A DNA stretch of 64,000 nt from VAZQ01 sp963758945 (GTDB lineage Bacteria; Pseudomonadota; Alphaproteobacteria; Rhizobiales; Xanthobacteraceae). The notes under the pieces are model-generated. The model had not been told where the DNA came from and searched no databases. It worked only from the letters and a program-made list of their open reading frames with translations. Positions 7,493 through 17,298 of the stretch are shown here, one piece after another; position 1 is the stretch's first letter, and every line of letters begins with the position of its first letter. The stretch lies in assembly GCA_963758945.1 (NCBI GenBank), contig CAVWXY010000008.1, forward strand, positions 153,262-217,261. Reading direction: 5' to 3'. The translations under genes and the position numbers were made by a program.

Positions 7493-8680
7493 TCATCCCA
7501 GCTCTCGCGCCCGGCGCAGGCTCGCGATCATCGAGACCCGCAACAGGTAGTCGTAGGCGCGCTGCTTGTCCGCAGCGATCTCCGCCAGGCTGCGCGCGAA
7601 CTCGCTGCCGTCGGATTCGAGGTTGCGCTTGTTCTGGATCGACTGCTTCTCGATGTATTCGAGCGTCACCAGCCGGCGCTGGCGGTCGTAGCGTTCGAGC
7701 TCGCTCTCGGCTTTCCCGCCATGCCAGACGTCGATCAGGCGCGAGGTCAGATTGATGGCATCGTGGATGCCGCCGTTCATGCCCATGCCGCCGAGCGGAT
7801 TGTTGATATGCGCGGCATCCCCCACGAGGAAGGCGCGTCCCTCCCGAAACGTCTGTGCCACCCGCTGGTGGACCTTGTAGAGGGTGATATGCGCCACCTC
7901 GTAGCGTGAGATGCCGCGGACCACCCCGGCCATGAGCGACTGGGCGAATTCGCCGCTCAGTGCCAATTCGTCGCTTTCGTGCGGCGCGATCGGGAACATC
8001 ACGCGGCAGAGGCCGGGGATTTGCAGCAGGAAATGCCAGCGCTCTGGATCGCACACGTAGCTCACGGCAGCCAGGTCGGGAATGACCGTGCGGAAATCGA
8101 ACGGCGTGCTCACCACCAGGAAGCGCTCCGGCCAGGTGAATCCGGGAAATTCGATCCCGAGCGTGCGCCGCACCTCGCTGCGGGCACCGTCCGCGCCGAT
8201 GAGCCAGCGGCCGGAGCGCGTCTCGGCACGCCCCTCTCGCTCGATCGTCAGCTGGACGCCCGCGGGCTGCTGCGCGACGTGCCGGACCGGGCTGTCGAAT
8301 TGCAGCTCGAAATTCGGCTTGCCGCGCAGCTGCTGGTACAAGATGCGCGTCAACCTCGATTGCTCGCACTGCACCCGATAGGGGTGGGTCGTGGCGTCGG
8401 CGATGGCGGCGAAATCGAACTGCGCCAGTACGCCTTGCATCTTGGTCCGATACTGGAACCGTGGTGCCACCAGCCCGCTCGCAATCAGCGGCCGCGCCGC
8501 CCCGAGCCGATCGAGCATGTCGAGGGTGGGCGGGTGAAAGGTCGAGGCGCGCGATTCCTCGCTCAGATCGGGCCCGGCCTCGAACACCGTCACCGGGACG
8601 CCGGCGCGCACGAGGCTCGCCGCGGCCGTGAGCCCGACCGGGCCCGCGCCGGCGATCAGGACGCGCTCTTCAACTGCCAT
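7493..8680 (-). CDS. FAD-dependent monooxygenase (UbiH/p-hydroxybenzoate hydroxylase class)
   Basis: A 395-residue class A flavoprotein hydroxylase. Three FAD/NADPH motifs are present in order: the dinucleotide loop VLIAGAGPVGLTAA (residues 7-20), the DG motif GADGARSEVRR in mid-protein, and the GD motif VGDAAHINNPLGGMGMNGG, which binds the ribityl chain. Such enzymes add one oxygen to an activated aromatic or heteroaromatic ring using NAD(P)H. The next genes on the same strand encode a Bug-type binding protein and an acyl-CoA ligase. This suggests a small operon for an imported aromatic or heterocyclic acid. The substrate is not identifiable. Confidence 0.85.
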   Translation of the reverse strand: MAVEERVLIAGAGPVGLTAAASLVRAGVPVTVFEAGPDLSEESRASTFHPPTLDMLDRLGAARPLIASGLVAPRFQYRTKMQGVLAQFDFAAIADATTHPYRVQCEQSRLTRILYQQLRGKPNFELQFDSPVRHVAQQPAGVQLTIEREGRAETRSGRWLIGADGARSEVRRTLGIEFPGFTWPERFLVVSTPFDFRTVIPDLAAVSYVCDPERWHFLLQIPGLCRVMFPIAPHESDELALSGEFAQSLMAGVVRGISRYEVAHITLYKVHQRVAQTFREGRAFLVGDAAHINNPLGGMGMNGGIHDAINLTSRLIDVWHGGKAESELERYDRQRRLVTLEYIEKQSIQNKRNLESDGSEFARSLAEIAADKQRAYDYLLRVSMIASLRRARELG

Positions 8681-8737
8681 GATGCTCGGAGGCGGCGTCG
8701 GCAGGGGACCGCCGACGGGCAGGTCCCCCGCACGGCT

Positions 8738-9727
8738 TCACTGGATCGGCTCGATGCCCGCCTTGTGAATGATGTCGCGCCACTTGATTGTTTCGGACGA
8801 TATGAACTTGCCGAGCTCCTCCGGCGTGAAGAGGACCGGTTCTGCGCCTTGCTCGGTGAATTTTTTCTGCACCGTCGCATCCAAGAGTGCCGCGTTGGTG
8901 TCCTGGTTGAGCTTGGCAATGATCGGCTTCGGGGTTCCTTTCGGCGCCAGCATCACGAACCAGCCGGAGGCCTCGTAGTTCGGCAGCCCGGCGTGGGCGG
9001 TGGTCGGGACGTCGGGGAGCGCCGCCATCCGTTTCTTGGTCGCGACGGCGAGCGCTCTGGCGCCGCCGCTGTTGAGTGCCGCCAGCACGTTCGGCAGCCA
9101 CTGGAAGCCGAGCGGGACCGTACCCGCGATCAGGTCCGGGGTGTACTGCGCGATGTTGCGATAGGGCACATGGGTGAGCTTGACCCCGGTGACCTGCTGG
9201 AAATACGCGCCCGCCAGGTGCTGGGAGCTGCCGATGCCGACCGAGCCGTAATTGAGCTGGTTCGGCCGCTCCTTGGCATAGGCGATCAATTCCGTCAGCG
9301 TCTTCACCGGAAGCTTCGCGCTCGCCACGATCACGATGGGAAACACGCCGATCATCGCGATCGGCTCCAAGTCCTTCTGCGGATCATAGCCGAGGTCGCG
9401 GTAGAGCGTCACGTTGGCGGCTATCGGTCCCGAGCCGCTGCCTACCAAGGTGTAGCCGTCGGGAGTGGCTTTGGTGGCCGCCAGCGTTCCGGTATTGCCG
9501 CCGGCGCCTGGACGGTTGTCGATGACGAAGGGCTGCCCGATCGCCTTGCTCGTCCGATCGAGCAGGATGCGGGTGACCACGTCGCTCGCGCTGCCGCCGG
9601 CGAACGGGATGATCACCTGAATCGGCCGCGCCGGATAGGTCTGCGCCCCGGCCACACCACCGCCCAGTATGGTGGAGACCGCGGCGACCGCCATCGTTGC
9701 GAACCAGCATCGTCTTGCCGTTTTCAT
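8738..9727 (-). CDS. Bug/TctC-family periplasmic solute-binding protein
   Basis: A 329-residue secreted binding protein of the tripartite tricarboxylate transporter type. A signal peptide (about residues 1-29, ending VAGAQ) precedes the family hallmark YPARPIQVIIPFAGGSASD. Other signatures are NRPGAGGNTGTLAATKATPDGY, LNYGSVGIGSSQH and the C-terminal KAGIEPIQ. ATG 9727 was chosen for its GAGGGAAA ribosome site. An in-frame ATG at 9751 overlaps the ligase stop as ATGA and is an alternative. No TctA/TctB membrane subunits lie in the window, as is usual for these orphan receptors. It probably captures the carboxylate handled by the adjacent ligase. Confidence 0.9.
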   Translation of the reverse strand: MKTARRCWFATMAVAAVSTILGGGVAGAQTYPARPIQVIIPFAGGSASDVVTRILLDRTSKAIGQPFVIDNRPGAGGNTGTLAATKATPDGYTLVGSGSGPIAANVTLYRDLGYDPQKDLEPIAMIGVFPIVIVASAKLPVKTLTELIAYAKERPNQLNYGSVGIGSSQHLAGAYFQQVTGVKLTHVPYRNIAQYTPDLIAGTVPLGFQWLPNVLAALNSGGARALAVATKKRMAALPDVPTTAHAGLPNYEASGWFVMLAPKGTPKPIIAKLNQDTNAALLDATVQKKFTEQGAEPVLFTPEELGKFISSETIKWRDIIHKAGIEPIQ

Positions 9728-9747
9728 GGCTTTCCCTCGGTTGGAAT

Positions 9748-11349
9748 TCATCGTGCTTGGCGCGTTTTCAAGGGCGAACCGGCGTGCGCCTCGGACCCGG
9801 CCCGGGACCGGCTTTCGCCGGAGAATGCCTGGCTGCGCTCGGCTTCGTACTCGCCCGCGACCAGCTTGCGGCGCAACAGCTTGCCGACCGGCGATTTCGG
9901 GATCAGCTCGACGAAGACATAGCGGCGCGGGCGCTTGAAACCGGCAAGCCCCGACTGGCGGCAGAACGCATCGAGCTCGTCGGGCGCGACCGCGGCGCAG
10001 CGCTTGACGAAGGCGGAAACGACCTTGCCCCAGCGCTCGTCCGCAAGGCCGACCACGGCCACCTCCGACACCGCGGGATGCAGCGACAGGCAGCTTTCGA
10101 TCTCCACCGGCGAGATGTTCTCCCCGCCGCTGATGATCATGTCGTCGACGCGGCCGGTGACGAAGAGATCGCCGTCGGCGTCGAGGTAGCCGGTGTCGCC
10201 AGTGAAATACCAGCCGTCGCGCAGCGCTCTCGCGTTCGCATCCGGCCGCCGCCAATAGCCCTCGAACAATTCGTCGCCCGCCATCAGCGCGATGATCTCG
10301 CCCTCCTCGCCGGCCTGCGCCACGTCCGCGGGCGAGCCCGCGCCGAGCCGCACCACGCGCACAAGCTGGTTGATGCCGGCGCGGCCAGCCGAGCCCGGCT
10401 TCGCCGCCGCATCCTGGTCGATGGTGAAGGTGTAGATTTCGGACGAGCCGTAGTGGTTGACGAACAGGTCCGGATTGAACGCGGCCTTCAAGTCCCGCAG
10501 CAAGCCGTCCGTCATCGGTGCGCCGGCGAAGCCGAGCTTGCGCACCGACGTCACGTCGGCGGTCTTGAACAGCGGGTGATGCAGGAGGTCGTGGTAGAGC
10601 GTCGGCACCAAATAGAGATTGGTGATGCGCTCGGCCGCGATCAGCTCGAGCGCGCGCGCGGCCTCGAAGCGCGGCAGGCAGACGAAGGCGCCGCCGACCA
10701 GCGACATCGCGAGGAGCGAGCGCAGACCCATGGTGTGGTAAAGCGGCATGACCCCGAGCGTGCGCTCGTGCGCACGATAGAGATTTTGCGCCACCTGCGC
10801 GACCGCCGCCGCGCGCTCGGCGCGCTGACGGCGCGGCACCCCTTTTGGGCGCGCGGTGGTGCCCGAGGTATAGAGCATCACCGACCATGCCTCGGCATCG
10901 GCGCGTGGCTGTGCGCCGCGGGCGCTCCGTCCGAGCAGCAACTCGAACGGGACGTCCTGTGCGCGCGGTGCGTCAACCGCGATGCGCGGGCGCGCCTTGC
11001 TCGAGGCGCCGATGGCCTCGGCGGCGACTGCCTCGTAGACGACGGCTTTCGCCCCGGCGTCGTCCAGGCAGAACTCGAGCTCGTCGGCGGTGGAGCGCCA
11101 ATTGAGCGGCGTGACGATGATGCCGGCGAACTGGCAAGCCCAGTGGATGGTCGCGGCTTCCCAGCAATTCTGCAGGAGCGTGACCAGGTGGTCGCCCGGC
11201 TCGAGCCCGAGCTCGTCGAAGCCGGCCACCAGCGCCGAAATGCTGCGGTACCAAGCGCTGTATGTGAGGCGCACGTCGCCGTCGACGATTGCCAGCGCCT
11301 CGGGATCGCGGGCGACGCTCGCGAGGAAGCTCGTGCCGAGATCAAGCAT
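9748..11349 (-). CDS. AMP-forming acyl-CoA synthetase/aryl-CoA ligase
   Basis: A 533-residue ANL-superfamily ligase that activates a carboxylic acid to its CoA thioester via an acyl-adenylate. The P-loop-like AMP motif is YTSGTTARPKGV (residues 160-171). Further along are YGSSEIYTFTID, GWYFTGDTGYLDADG, GRVDDMIISGGENI and the conserved Lys region SPVGKLLRRK near the C-terminus. The start at 11349 follows GGGGAG. Sequence features place it near 4-chlorobenzoate/long-chain fatty-acid CoA ligases without fixing the acid. It is divergent from a ubiD gene across a 121-base gap with a palindrome, and it runs into the Bug gene downstream. Confidence 0.88.
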   Translation of the reverse strand: MLDLGTSFLASVARDPEALAIVDGDVRLTYSAWYRSISALVAGFDELGLEPGDHLVTLLQNCWEAATIHWACQFAGIIVTPLNWRSTADELEFCLDDAGAKAVVYEAVAAEAIGASSKARPRIAVDAPRAQDVPFELLLGRSARGAQPRADAEAWSVMLYTSGTTARPKGVPRRQRAERAAAVAQVAQNLYRAHERTLGVMPLYHTMGLRSLLAMSLVGGAFVCLPRFEAARALELIAAERITNLYLVPTLYHDLLHHPLFKTADVTSVRKLGFAGAPMTDGLLRDLKAAFNPDLFVNHYGSSEIYTFTIDQDAAAKPGSAGRAGINQLVRVVRLGAGSPADVAQAGEEGEIIALMAGDELFEGYWRRPDANARALRDGWYFTGDTGYLDADGDLFVTGRVDDMIISGGENISPVEIESCLSLHPAVSEVAVVGLADERWGKVVSAFVKRCAAVAPDELDAFCRQSGLAGFKRPRRYVFVELIPKSPVGKLLRRKLVAGEYEAERSQAFSGESRSRAGSEAHAGSPLKTRQAR

Positions 11350-11359
11350 ACGTCTCCCC

Positions 11360-11373
11360 GACGATCGATCGTC
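11360..11373. promoter_or_regulatory. 14-base palindrome in the divergent ligase/ubiD promoter region
   Basis: GACGATCGATCGTC is a perfect palindrome placed 10 bases upstream of the ligase start and about 100 bases upstream of the ubiD start. A symmetric site in a divergent control region is a candidate operator for a dimeric repressor. No regulator gene lies beside it, so the binding protein is unknown. Confidence 0.35.
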
Positions 11374-11470
11374 CGACCCCACCAGCCGCCACACGCGTCA
11401 TCGCACGGCATTCCTCTCGCAACCCGGCGATGATACATCTCTGCAAGGGCGTTTCCATCGGGACAAGTCC

Positions 11471-12925
11471 ATGGCTCAAATCAGCGAAGCGGCGCAAGGG
11501 GGCGCACGAGATGCGCCGGCGCGGACCCACGGCGACAACACGCCGCAGCCGGTCCGCTCGCTGCGGGATTGGCTCGATCATCTCGCCGCGCGCGAGCGCC
11601 TGCTGGTGCTCAACCCGGGCGTCGGGCTCCGCTTCGAGCTTGCGGCGGTGGCCAAGCGTCTCGACGGACTGCGCGCGACCGTGTTCCCGCGACCAGGCGG
11701 GCATGCGATTCCCGTCGTCTCCGGACTCGTCTCCGACCGCGGCTGGATGGCGGAGGCGATGGGAGTGGAGCCGGGCGAGGTCCTGTCGCGCTTTCAAGAA
11801 GCCGCGCTCGATCCGATCCCGTGGCGGGAGACCCGATCGGCGCCGGCGCAGGAGGTCGTCCATCGTGAGGTCGATCTGGCGCGGCTGTTGCCGCTTCCCA
11901 CCCACAACGAGCACGACAGCGGCCCTTATCTCAGTGCCGGCCTGATGATCACCCGCAATCCGCGCACCGGAAAGCAGAATGTCTCCATCCATCGCTGCCA
12001 GGTGAGCGGCCCCAACCGTCTCGGCGTGCTCCTGTTGCCGCGCCATACCCACATGTTCTTCGAGATGGCGGAGCAGGGCGGGCGGCCGCTCGAGGCCGCC
12101 ATCGTCGTCGGGGTCGACCCGCTCACCTTGCTCGCCTCCCAGGCCATCGCGCCGATCGACGTCGACGAGCTGGAGATCGCCGGCGCCCTGCACCGGCGGC
12201 CGCTCGCCGTGGTCAAGTGCCTGACCAGCGATTTGCGCGTGCCGGCGGATGCGGAAATCGTCGTCGAGGGTCGATTCCTGCCTGGCGTGCGCGAGCCCGA
12301 AGGCCCGTTCGGCGAATTTCCGCAGTATTACGGCGAGCGCGCCGAGCGGCACGTGATGGAGGTCGACGCGGTCACCCACCGCCGCGACGCCGTCTTCCAC
12401 ACCATCGTGGGCGGCGGCCTGGAGCATCTGCTGCTGGGCGCGATCCCGCGCGAGGCGACGTTGCTGGCACACCTCAAGCGATCGTTTCCCAATGTGCGCG
12501 ACGTGCATCTCGCCCGCGGCGGCGTGTGCCGCTATCACCTCTATGTGCAGATGCGCAAGCGCCAGGAAGGCGAGGCCAAGAACGTCATGCTCGGTGCCTT
12601 CGCCGGCCACTACGACGTCAAGCAGGTCATCGTGGTGGACGAGGACGTCGACATTCACAATCCCGACGAGGTCGAATGGGCGGTGGCGACGCGCTTCCAG
12701 GCCGACCGCGACCTCGTGATCGTGCCGGAAAGCCAGGGCTCCAAGCTCGATCCCTCGACGCGCAACGGTGTCGGCGCCAAGATGGGGCTCGACGCCACCA
12801 AGCCGCTGTCGGCCGCGGACATGGTGTTCAAGCGCATTCGCGTCCCGGGCGAGGAGAAGGTCGACGTCGCGGCGCTCCTCGCCGGAACCGGGCGCACAAA
12901 CTGGCGCGAGGCGGTGACGCGATAG
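11471..12925 (+). CDS. UbiD-family prenylated-FMN decarboxylase
   Basis: A 484-residue UbiD-fold enzyme that reversibly decarboxylates aromatic or alpha,beta-unsaturated acids using prenylated FMN. The catalytic R-E-E set is clear: Arg175 in SIHRCQV, and Glu277 and Glu282 in EPEGPFGEF. This spacing and numbering nearly equal fungal Fdc1 (R173, E277, E282). The late segments VDEDVDIHNPDEVEWA and PESQGSKLDPS are also family signatures. ATG 11471 starts the homologous region. It is divergent from an acyl-CoA ligase and followed by a Bug receptor and a ring monooxygenase, so it probably handles an aromatic acid. No ubiX-like prenyltransferase gene is in the window, so the cofactor must come from elsewhere. 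Confidence 0.92.
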   Translation: MAQISEAAQGGARDAPARTHGDNTPQPVRSLRDWLDHLAARERLLVLNPGVGLRFELAAVAKRLDGLRATVFPRPGGHAIPVVSGLVSDRGWMAEAMGVEPGEVLSRFQEAALDPIPWRETRSAPAQEVVHREVDLARLLPLPTHNEHDSGPYLSAGLMITRNPRTGKQNVSIHRCQVSGPNRLGVLLLPRHTHMFFEMAEQGGRPLEAAIVVGVDPLTLLASQAIAPIDVDELEIAGALHRRPLAVVKCLTSDLRVPADAEIVVEGRFLPGVREPEGPFGEFPQYYGERAERHVMEVDAVTHRRDAVFHTIVGGGLEHLLLGAIPREATLLAHLKRSFPNVRDVHLARGGVCRYHLYVQMRKRQEGEAKNVMLGAFAGHYDVKQVIVVDEDVDIHNPDEVEWAVATRFQADRDLVIVPESQGSKLDPSTRNGVGAKMGLDATKPLSAADMVFKRIRVPGEEKVDVAALLAGTGRTNWREAVTR

Positions 12926-13154
12926 GCGCGAGATCGTGCGCCAAAGTCGACGTGAGCGCTCTTCGCCGCGAGGCCTTGGGCGCCTTGCCCTTTTCCGATC
13001 GGGCATGTCCCCCAAGGCTGCGCGAGCCCGCGGATCGTCCCGCAGAATGGCGCTATGCGCTGATCGCGGCATCAACTACCTTCAAGGCTACGCTCGCGCA
13101 AAACCCGGCACCAAGAACCTCAGGTCTCGCGCGCGACGACCCAAGGAGCAAAGC

Positions 13155-14135
13155 ATGAGCATGAAACGGATGTTTGCTTGCGCGACGCTGGCGTTGTGCT
13201 GCGGGCTCGACGCCGGCAATCAAGCCGATGCGCAGTCTTATCCCGCGCAGCCGATCAAGATCATCGTCCCGGCGGCGCCCGGCGGGCCATCCGATCTTCC
13301 GGCTCGCCTGGCGGGGCAAATCCTGCCGGCGAGCCTCGGCCAGCCCGTGGTGGTCGAGAACCGCGGCGGTGCCGGCGGTGCGATCGGCGCGCGCGCGGCC
13401 GCGAGCGCGCCGCCGGACGGCTACACGCTGATGATCGGCAACACCAGCACGCTGGCGGTGATCCCCGCGGTCTCCGCCAGTGCGGGCTACGATCCGGTCA
13501 AGGACTTCACACCGATCGCCAAGGTCACCGAGGGCTTCCAGATCCTGGTCGTGCACCCGTCGTCGCCGTGGAAATCGATCAAGGAGCTGGTCGAATATGC
13601 CAAGGCCAATCCCGGCAAGCTCAACTATGCGCATACCGGTGCCGGCGGGCTGCCGCATCTGGCCGGCGAGCTGTTCATGCTGCGCAGCGGCGCGAAGATG
13701 ACCGGCGTCTCCTATCGCAGCGGAGGGGAGTCGAACACCGCGGTGTTGAGCAAGGCAGTCGACCTCACGCTCGAGAACATCGCCATCCTGGGGGCGCTCA
13801 TCCGCGACGGCAAGCTGCGCGCGCTCGCGGTGGCCAACAAGACGCGCACCCCGTTGCTGCCCGACGTGCCCACCATGGCCGAGGCCGGCGTACCGGACGC
13901 CGAAGCCAACACCTTCTTCGGGCTGGTCGCACCGGCCGGCACGCCCGCGAGCATCATCGCCAAGCTCAATGCCGCGATGAACGAGGGCATGCAGGCGCCC
14001 GACATACAGGCGAAGATCACCAGTCTCGGCACCGAGGCGAAGCCCGGCTCACCCGCCGACTTCGCGGCGTTCATCGCCGCCCAGCATCGCAAGTGGACCG
14101 AAGTCGGCAAGGCCGCGGGCGTGAAGATCGATTGA
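13155..14135 (+). CDS. Bug/TctC-family periplasmic solute-binding protein
   Basis: A 326-residue secreted receptor. The signal peptide ends near DAQS (about residue 26), followed by YPAQPIKIIVPAAPGGPSD, the family hallmark. Typical later motifs are ENRGGAGGAIGA, LNYAHTGAGGLPH and LPDVPTMAEAGV. ATG 13155 has AAGGAG 6 bases upstream; ATG 13161 also fits. It lies 229 bases after ubiD and 13 bases before a monooxygenase gene. The three probably serve one imported carboxylate. It is a different paralogue from the Bug protein at 8.7 kb. Confidence 0.9.
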   Translation: MSMKRMFACATLALCCGLDAGNQADAQSYPAQPIKIIVPAAPGGPSDLPARLAGQILPASLGQPVVVENRGGAGGAIGARAAASAPPDGYTLMIGNTSTLAVIPAVSASAGYDPVKDFTPIAKVTEGFQILVVHPSSPWKSIKELVEYAKANPGKLNYAHTGAGGLPHLAGELFMLRSGAKMTGVSYRSGGESNTAVLSKAVDLTLENIAILGALIRDGKLRALAVANKTRTPLLPDVPTMAEAGVPDAEANTFFGLVAPAGTPASIIAKLNAAMNEGMQAPDIQAKITSLGTEAKPGSPADFAAFIAAQHRKWTEVGKAAGVKID

Positions 14136-14148
14136 GCAGCGTCCGCGC

Positions 14149-15825
14149 ATGGCGAGAATTCCCGTTCTGATCGTCGGCGGCGGTCCCGTCGGGCTCGCGC
14201 TTGCAAGCGAGCTCGGCTGGCGCGGCATCGCCTGCACGCTGCTCGAGCAGGGCGACGGCGCGATCGTCACCCCGAAGATGAACGAGGTGAACGTCCGTTC
14301 CATGGAGTTCTGCCGGCGCTGGGGCATCGCGGATGCGGTGCACGCCTGTCCATTCCCGCCGGATTATCCCCTCGACGTCGCTTTCGTGACGAGCCTTTCC
14401 GGCTACGAGCTCGGCCGCATGCCGCGCCCGCCGCGCATGAGCCAGACGCCGGAGCCCTACAGCCCGATGCGGCTGCAGGTGTGCTCGCAGATGTGGTTCG
14501 ATCCGATCCTGCAGAGCTTCGCGCGCACCTTCCCGAACGTGAGCCTGCGCTATCGGACGCGGCTCGAATCCTTCGCGGCGTCCAGGGACGGCGTGACCGC
14601 GGACATTGTCGATCTCGATCGCGGCCGCCGTGAGCGTATCGAAGCCGATTATCTTGTCGGCTGCGACGGCGCGAACAGCATGGTGCGCCGCTCGCTCGGC
14701 ATCGGCCTCAATGGCAAGACCCTCGGGCATCCCGTGCATCTTTACTTCCGCGCCCCAGGGCTGCTGGCGGTTTGCGGCCGCAAGCCGACGACTTTCTTCA
14801 TCACCGTCGATCGCGACGGCGTGTGGTCGAACGTGCGGGTGATCGATCCGTCGAATGCGATGTGGCGGCTCATGGTGCTCGACACCGATGGCACGTTGAC
14901 CCCCGACACCGTCGATCGGGAAAAATATCTCCGCCGCGCGCTCGGCCGTTCGCTCGACGTCGAGTGGCTCGGCACCAGCATCTGGACGCGGCGCAGCGTG
15001 GTGGCCGATCGCTATTCGAGCGGCCGGGTCTTTCTGGCCGGCGACGCCGTCCATCAGTTATCGCCGACCGGCGCGTTGGGCATGAATACCGGCATTGCCG
15101 ATGCCGTCGATCTTGGCTGGAAACTCGCGGCGGTGCTCCGCGGCTGGGGCGGTGAGCGCCTGCTGTCGTCATACGATGCCGAGCGCAGGCCGATCGGCGA
15201 CAGGAACGTCGGCATGGCCGCCGAGTTCTACGTGGAGCACGAAAAATTCGGCGACGGCCTCGCTATGATCGAAGCAGACACTGCGGCGGCCGCGGAGGTC
15301 CGCAAGCGCGTGGGCGACGCGCTCGTGCGGGGCGTCGGCCGCATGTTCCGCACGATCGGGCTGCAGCTTGGCTATCGCTACGAGGATTCGCCGATCTGCC
15401 TGCCCGACGGCACGCCGCCCTGTCCGGACGACCCGGAAGCGTTCGTGCCGTCGGCGCGTCCCGGTTCGCGCGCGCCCCACACTTGGCTCGCGGACGGCCG
15501 CTCGATGCTCGACCTCTACGGTCGCGGTTTCGTGCTGCTGCGGCTCGGCCCCCGCGCCCCCGATGCGGCGGCATTCGATGCCGCCGCCGCCGAGCGCCGG
15601 GTGCCGCTCGAGACCGTCGTGGTGGACGAGCCCGAGGCGGCGAGGCTCTACGAATACGCGCTCGTCCTGGTACGGCCGGACGGTCATGTGGCCTGGCGGG
15701 GAGACGAGATGCCGGCGGACCCTGCCGCCGTCATCGACCAGGTGCGTGGTGCGGGGGCGCGGACCGCCGTTGCTACGCCAGCTCCCCCAACGGAAAGCGC
15801 GCCACGTCCCGCAGCAGGGCGATGA
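14149..15825 (+). CDS. FAD-dependent aromatic-ring monooxygenase (PheA/TfdB/MhpA class)
   Basis: A 558-residue class A flavoprotein hydroxylase of the phenol-hydroxylase type. The FAD loop is IVGGGPVGLALASELGWRG near the N-terminus, the DG motif is LVGCDGANSMVRRSLG, and the GD motif is LAGDAVHQLSPTGALGMNTG. Unlike the shorter enzyme at 7.5 kb it has the extra C-terminal thioredoxin-like dimerisation domain (from about residue 445, PGSRAPHTWLADG onward). It lies 13 bases after a Bug receptor gene and is probably co-transcribed with it. The reaction is expected to be ortho-hydroxylation of a phenolic or similar ring. Its 3' end overlaps the convergent creatininase remnant by 53 bases. Confidence 0.87.
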   Translation: MARIPVLIVGGGPVGLALASELGWRGIACTLLEQGDGAIVTPKMNEVNVRSMEFCRRWGIADAVHACPFPPDYPLDVAFVTSLSGYELGRMPRPPRMSQTPEPYSPMRLQVCSQMWFDPILQSFARTFPNVSLRYRTRLESFAASRDGVTADIVDLDRGRRERIEADYLVGCDGANSMVRRSLGIGLNGKTLGHPVHLYFRAPGLLAVCGRKPTTFFITVDRDGVWSNVRVIDPSNAMWRLMVLDTDGTLTPDTVDREKYLRRALGRSLDVEWLGTSIWTRRSVVADRYSSGRVFLAGDAVHQLSPTGALGMNTGIADAVDLGWKLAAVLRGWGGERLLSSYDAERRPIGDRNVGMAAEFYVEHEKFGDGLAMIEADTAAAAEVRKRVGDALVRGVGRMFRTIGLQLGYRYEDSPICLPDGTPPCPDDPEAFVPSARPGSRAPHTWLADGRSMLDLYGRGFVLLRLGPRAPDAAAFDAAAAERRVPLETVVVDEPEAARLYEYALVLVRPDGHVAWRGDEMPADPAAVIDQVRGAGARTAVATPAPPTESAPRPAAGR

Positions 15826-16103
15826 AGCCGTCGGCCTGGTGCTCAGCGGTCTGGCGGCCTTTGTCCGCCGTCGCCGCGGAGGCGTCGCCCACCGCGCCGT
15901 CGGGGTTGATGTCCTGTGCGATCCAGCCGAAGCCGTGCTGGCCCGCCGGCCGCAGATGCGTGTAGTCCTGCTCCATCGATGCGGCCTTGGACGGGAACAG
16001 CTTGGGCCTTGCTCATGTCGACGAGATCAGGCCGGCCCGCGCCGGCCTCCACGCTGATGATCGTCTCCGGCTTTTCGCGGGCGGAATTCCTGGTCGAGGT
16101 CAT
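15773..16103 (-). pseudogene. Creatininase-family protein, C-terminal remnant with frameshift
   Basis: Two minus-strand frames join into one recognisable creatininase C-terminus. The first gives GAGRPDLVDMSKAQ, then near 16003 the frame slips and continues LFPSKAASMEQDYTHLR, followed by HGFGWIAQDINPDGAVGDAS and the terminal LLRDVARFPLGELA. These match the end of creatininase-type amidohydrolases. The N-terminal two-thirds, with the metal-binding Glu/His/Asp residues, is absent. The gene is therefore dead: truncated plus at least one frameshift. Creatininases open creatinine or related lactam rings, which fits the cyclic-amide theme of the window. Confidence 0.75.
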
Positions 16104-16186
16104 CGCCGCGGCGCCCTGAGTCAGTGGGCGAATCCGGGGAAAGATTCCATCGTTTGCGCGCGCCGGCAGCGATCGGGTCGCGGCGC

Positions 16187-17298
16187 CTACCCGGTCAGGC
16201 AGAGGCCATGCCCGGGTTGAAAACTGAGAAACAGCTTTTGGTGGGGCGCGAGGTGCTCGAAATGATTCAGCTGGACACTGATTTCATGGCGGCCGACCTT
16301 GACGCGGCATTCGAGGAAGCTTCCGAGATAAACCATGTCCACGACCTCGCCTTCGAAAAAATTCGCCGGAGGGCTGACCTGCTCCTGTAGATGAACCGAA
16401 ATATCTTCCGGCCGTACGCTGAGAATGATCGGCTGACCGCTCGACGTGCCGTCGCCGCCGGCGGCCGTCAATCGCAGTGGCGCGCGCTCATCGCCGATCG
16501 GGATCTCCATTTCGCAGAATTCTCCGCTGCGGCCCACGAGAACGCCTGGCATGAGGTTCGCCACGCCGATGAAATTCGCCACGAAGGCATTGGTGGGCCG
16601 CGCGTAGATGGTGTGCGGATCTCCGACTTGCTGGATCACGCCCTTGTTCATGACCACCACCCGGTCGCTCATGACCAGGGCCTCGGACTGATCGTGCGTG
16701 ACATAGATCGAAGTGATGCCCACCTCCCGCTGCAAGCGAACCAGCTCGACTCGCATCTGCTCTCGCAGCTTGGCGTCGAGATTCGACAGCGGCTCGTCGA
16801 ACAGGACCACCTTGGGCTCGTACACGATTGCACGCGCGAGAGCGACGCGCTGGCGCTGTCCGCCGGAGAGCTTCGTGGCATAGCGCTCGGCGAGGCCGCC
16901 GAGGCCCACGAGCTCGAGTGCGCGCGTGGTCCGTTGCTTGATAGCGGCCGCGGGCGTGCGGCGCACCCGCAATCCATACGCGACGTTGTCGAACACGGTC
17001 ATATGCGGCCAAACCGCGTAGCTCTGAAACACCATTCCGATATCGCGGTCCTCGGGATTGAGGTAGATGCCGCGGCCGGCGCAGGCGACGACCTTCCCAT
17101 CGATGCGAATCTCGCCGGCGTCCGGACGCTCGAGGCCGGCAATACAGCGCAGCGTCGTCGTCTTTCCGCAACCCGACGGTCCAAGCAGCGTCACGAACTC
17201 GCCCTGCGCCACCGCGAGGCCGACGTCGCACACGGCCGTCTCGGCGTCGAATCTCTTGCTCAGATGGTCGAGTTCGACCATGAAGCCCGCGTGCGGCG

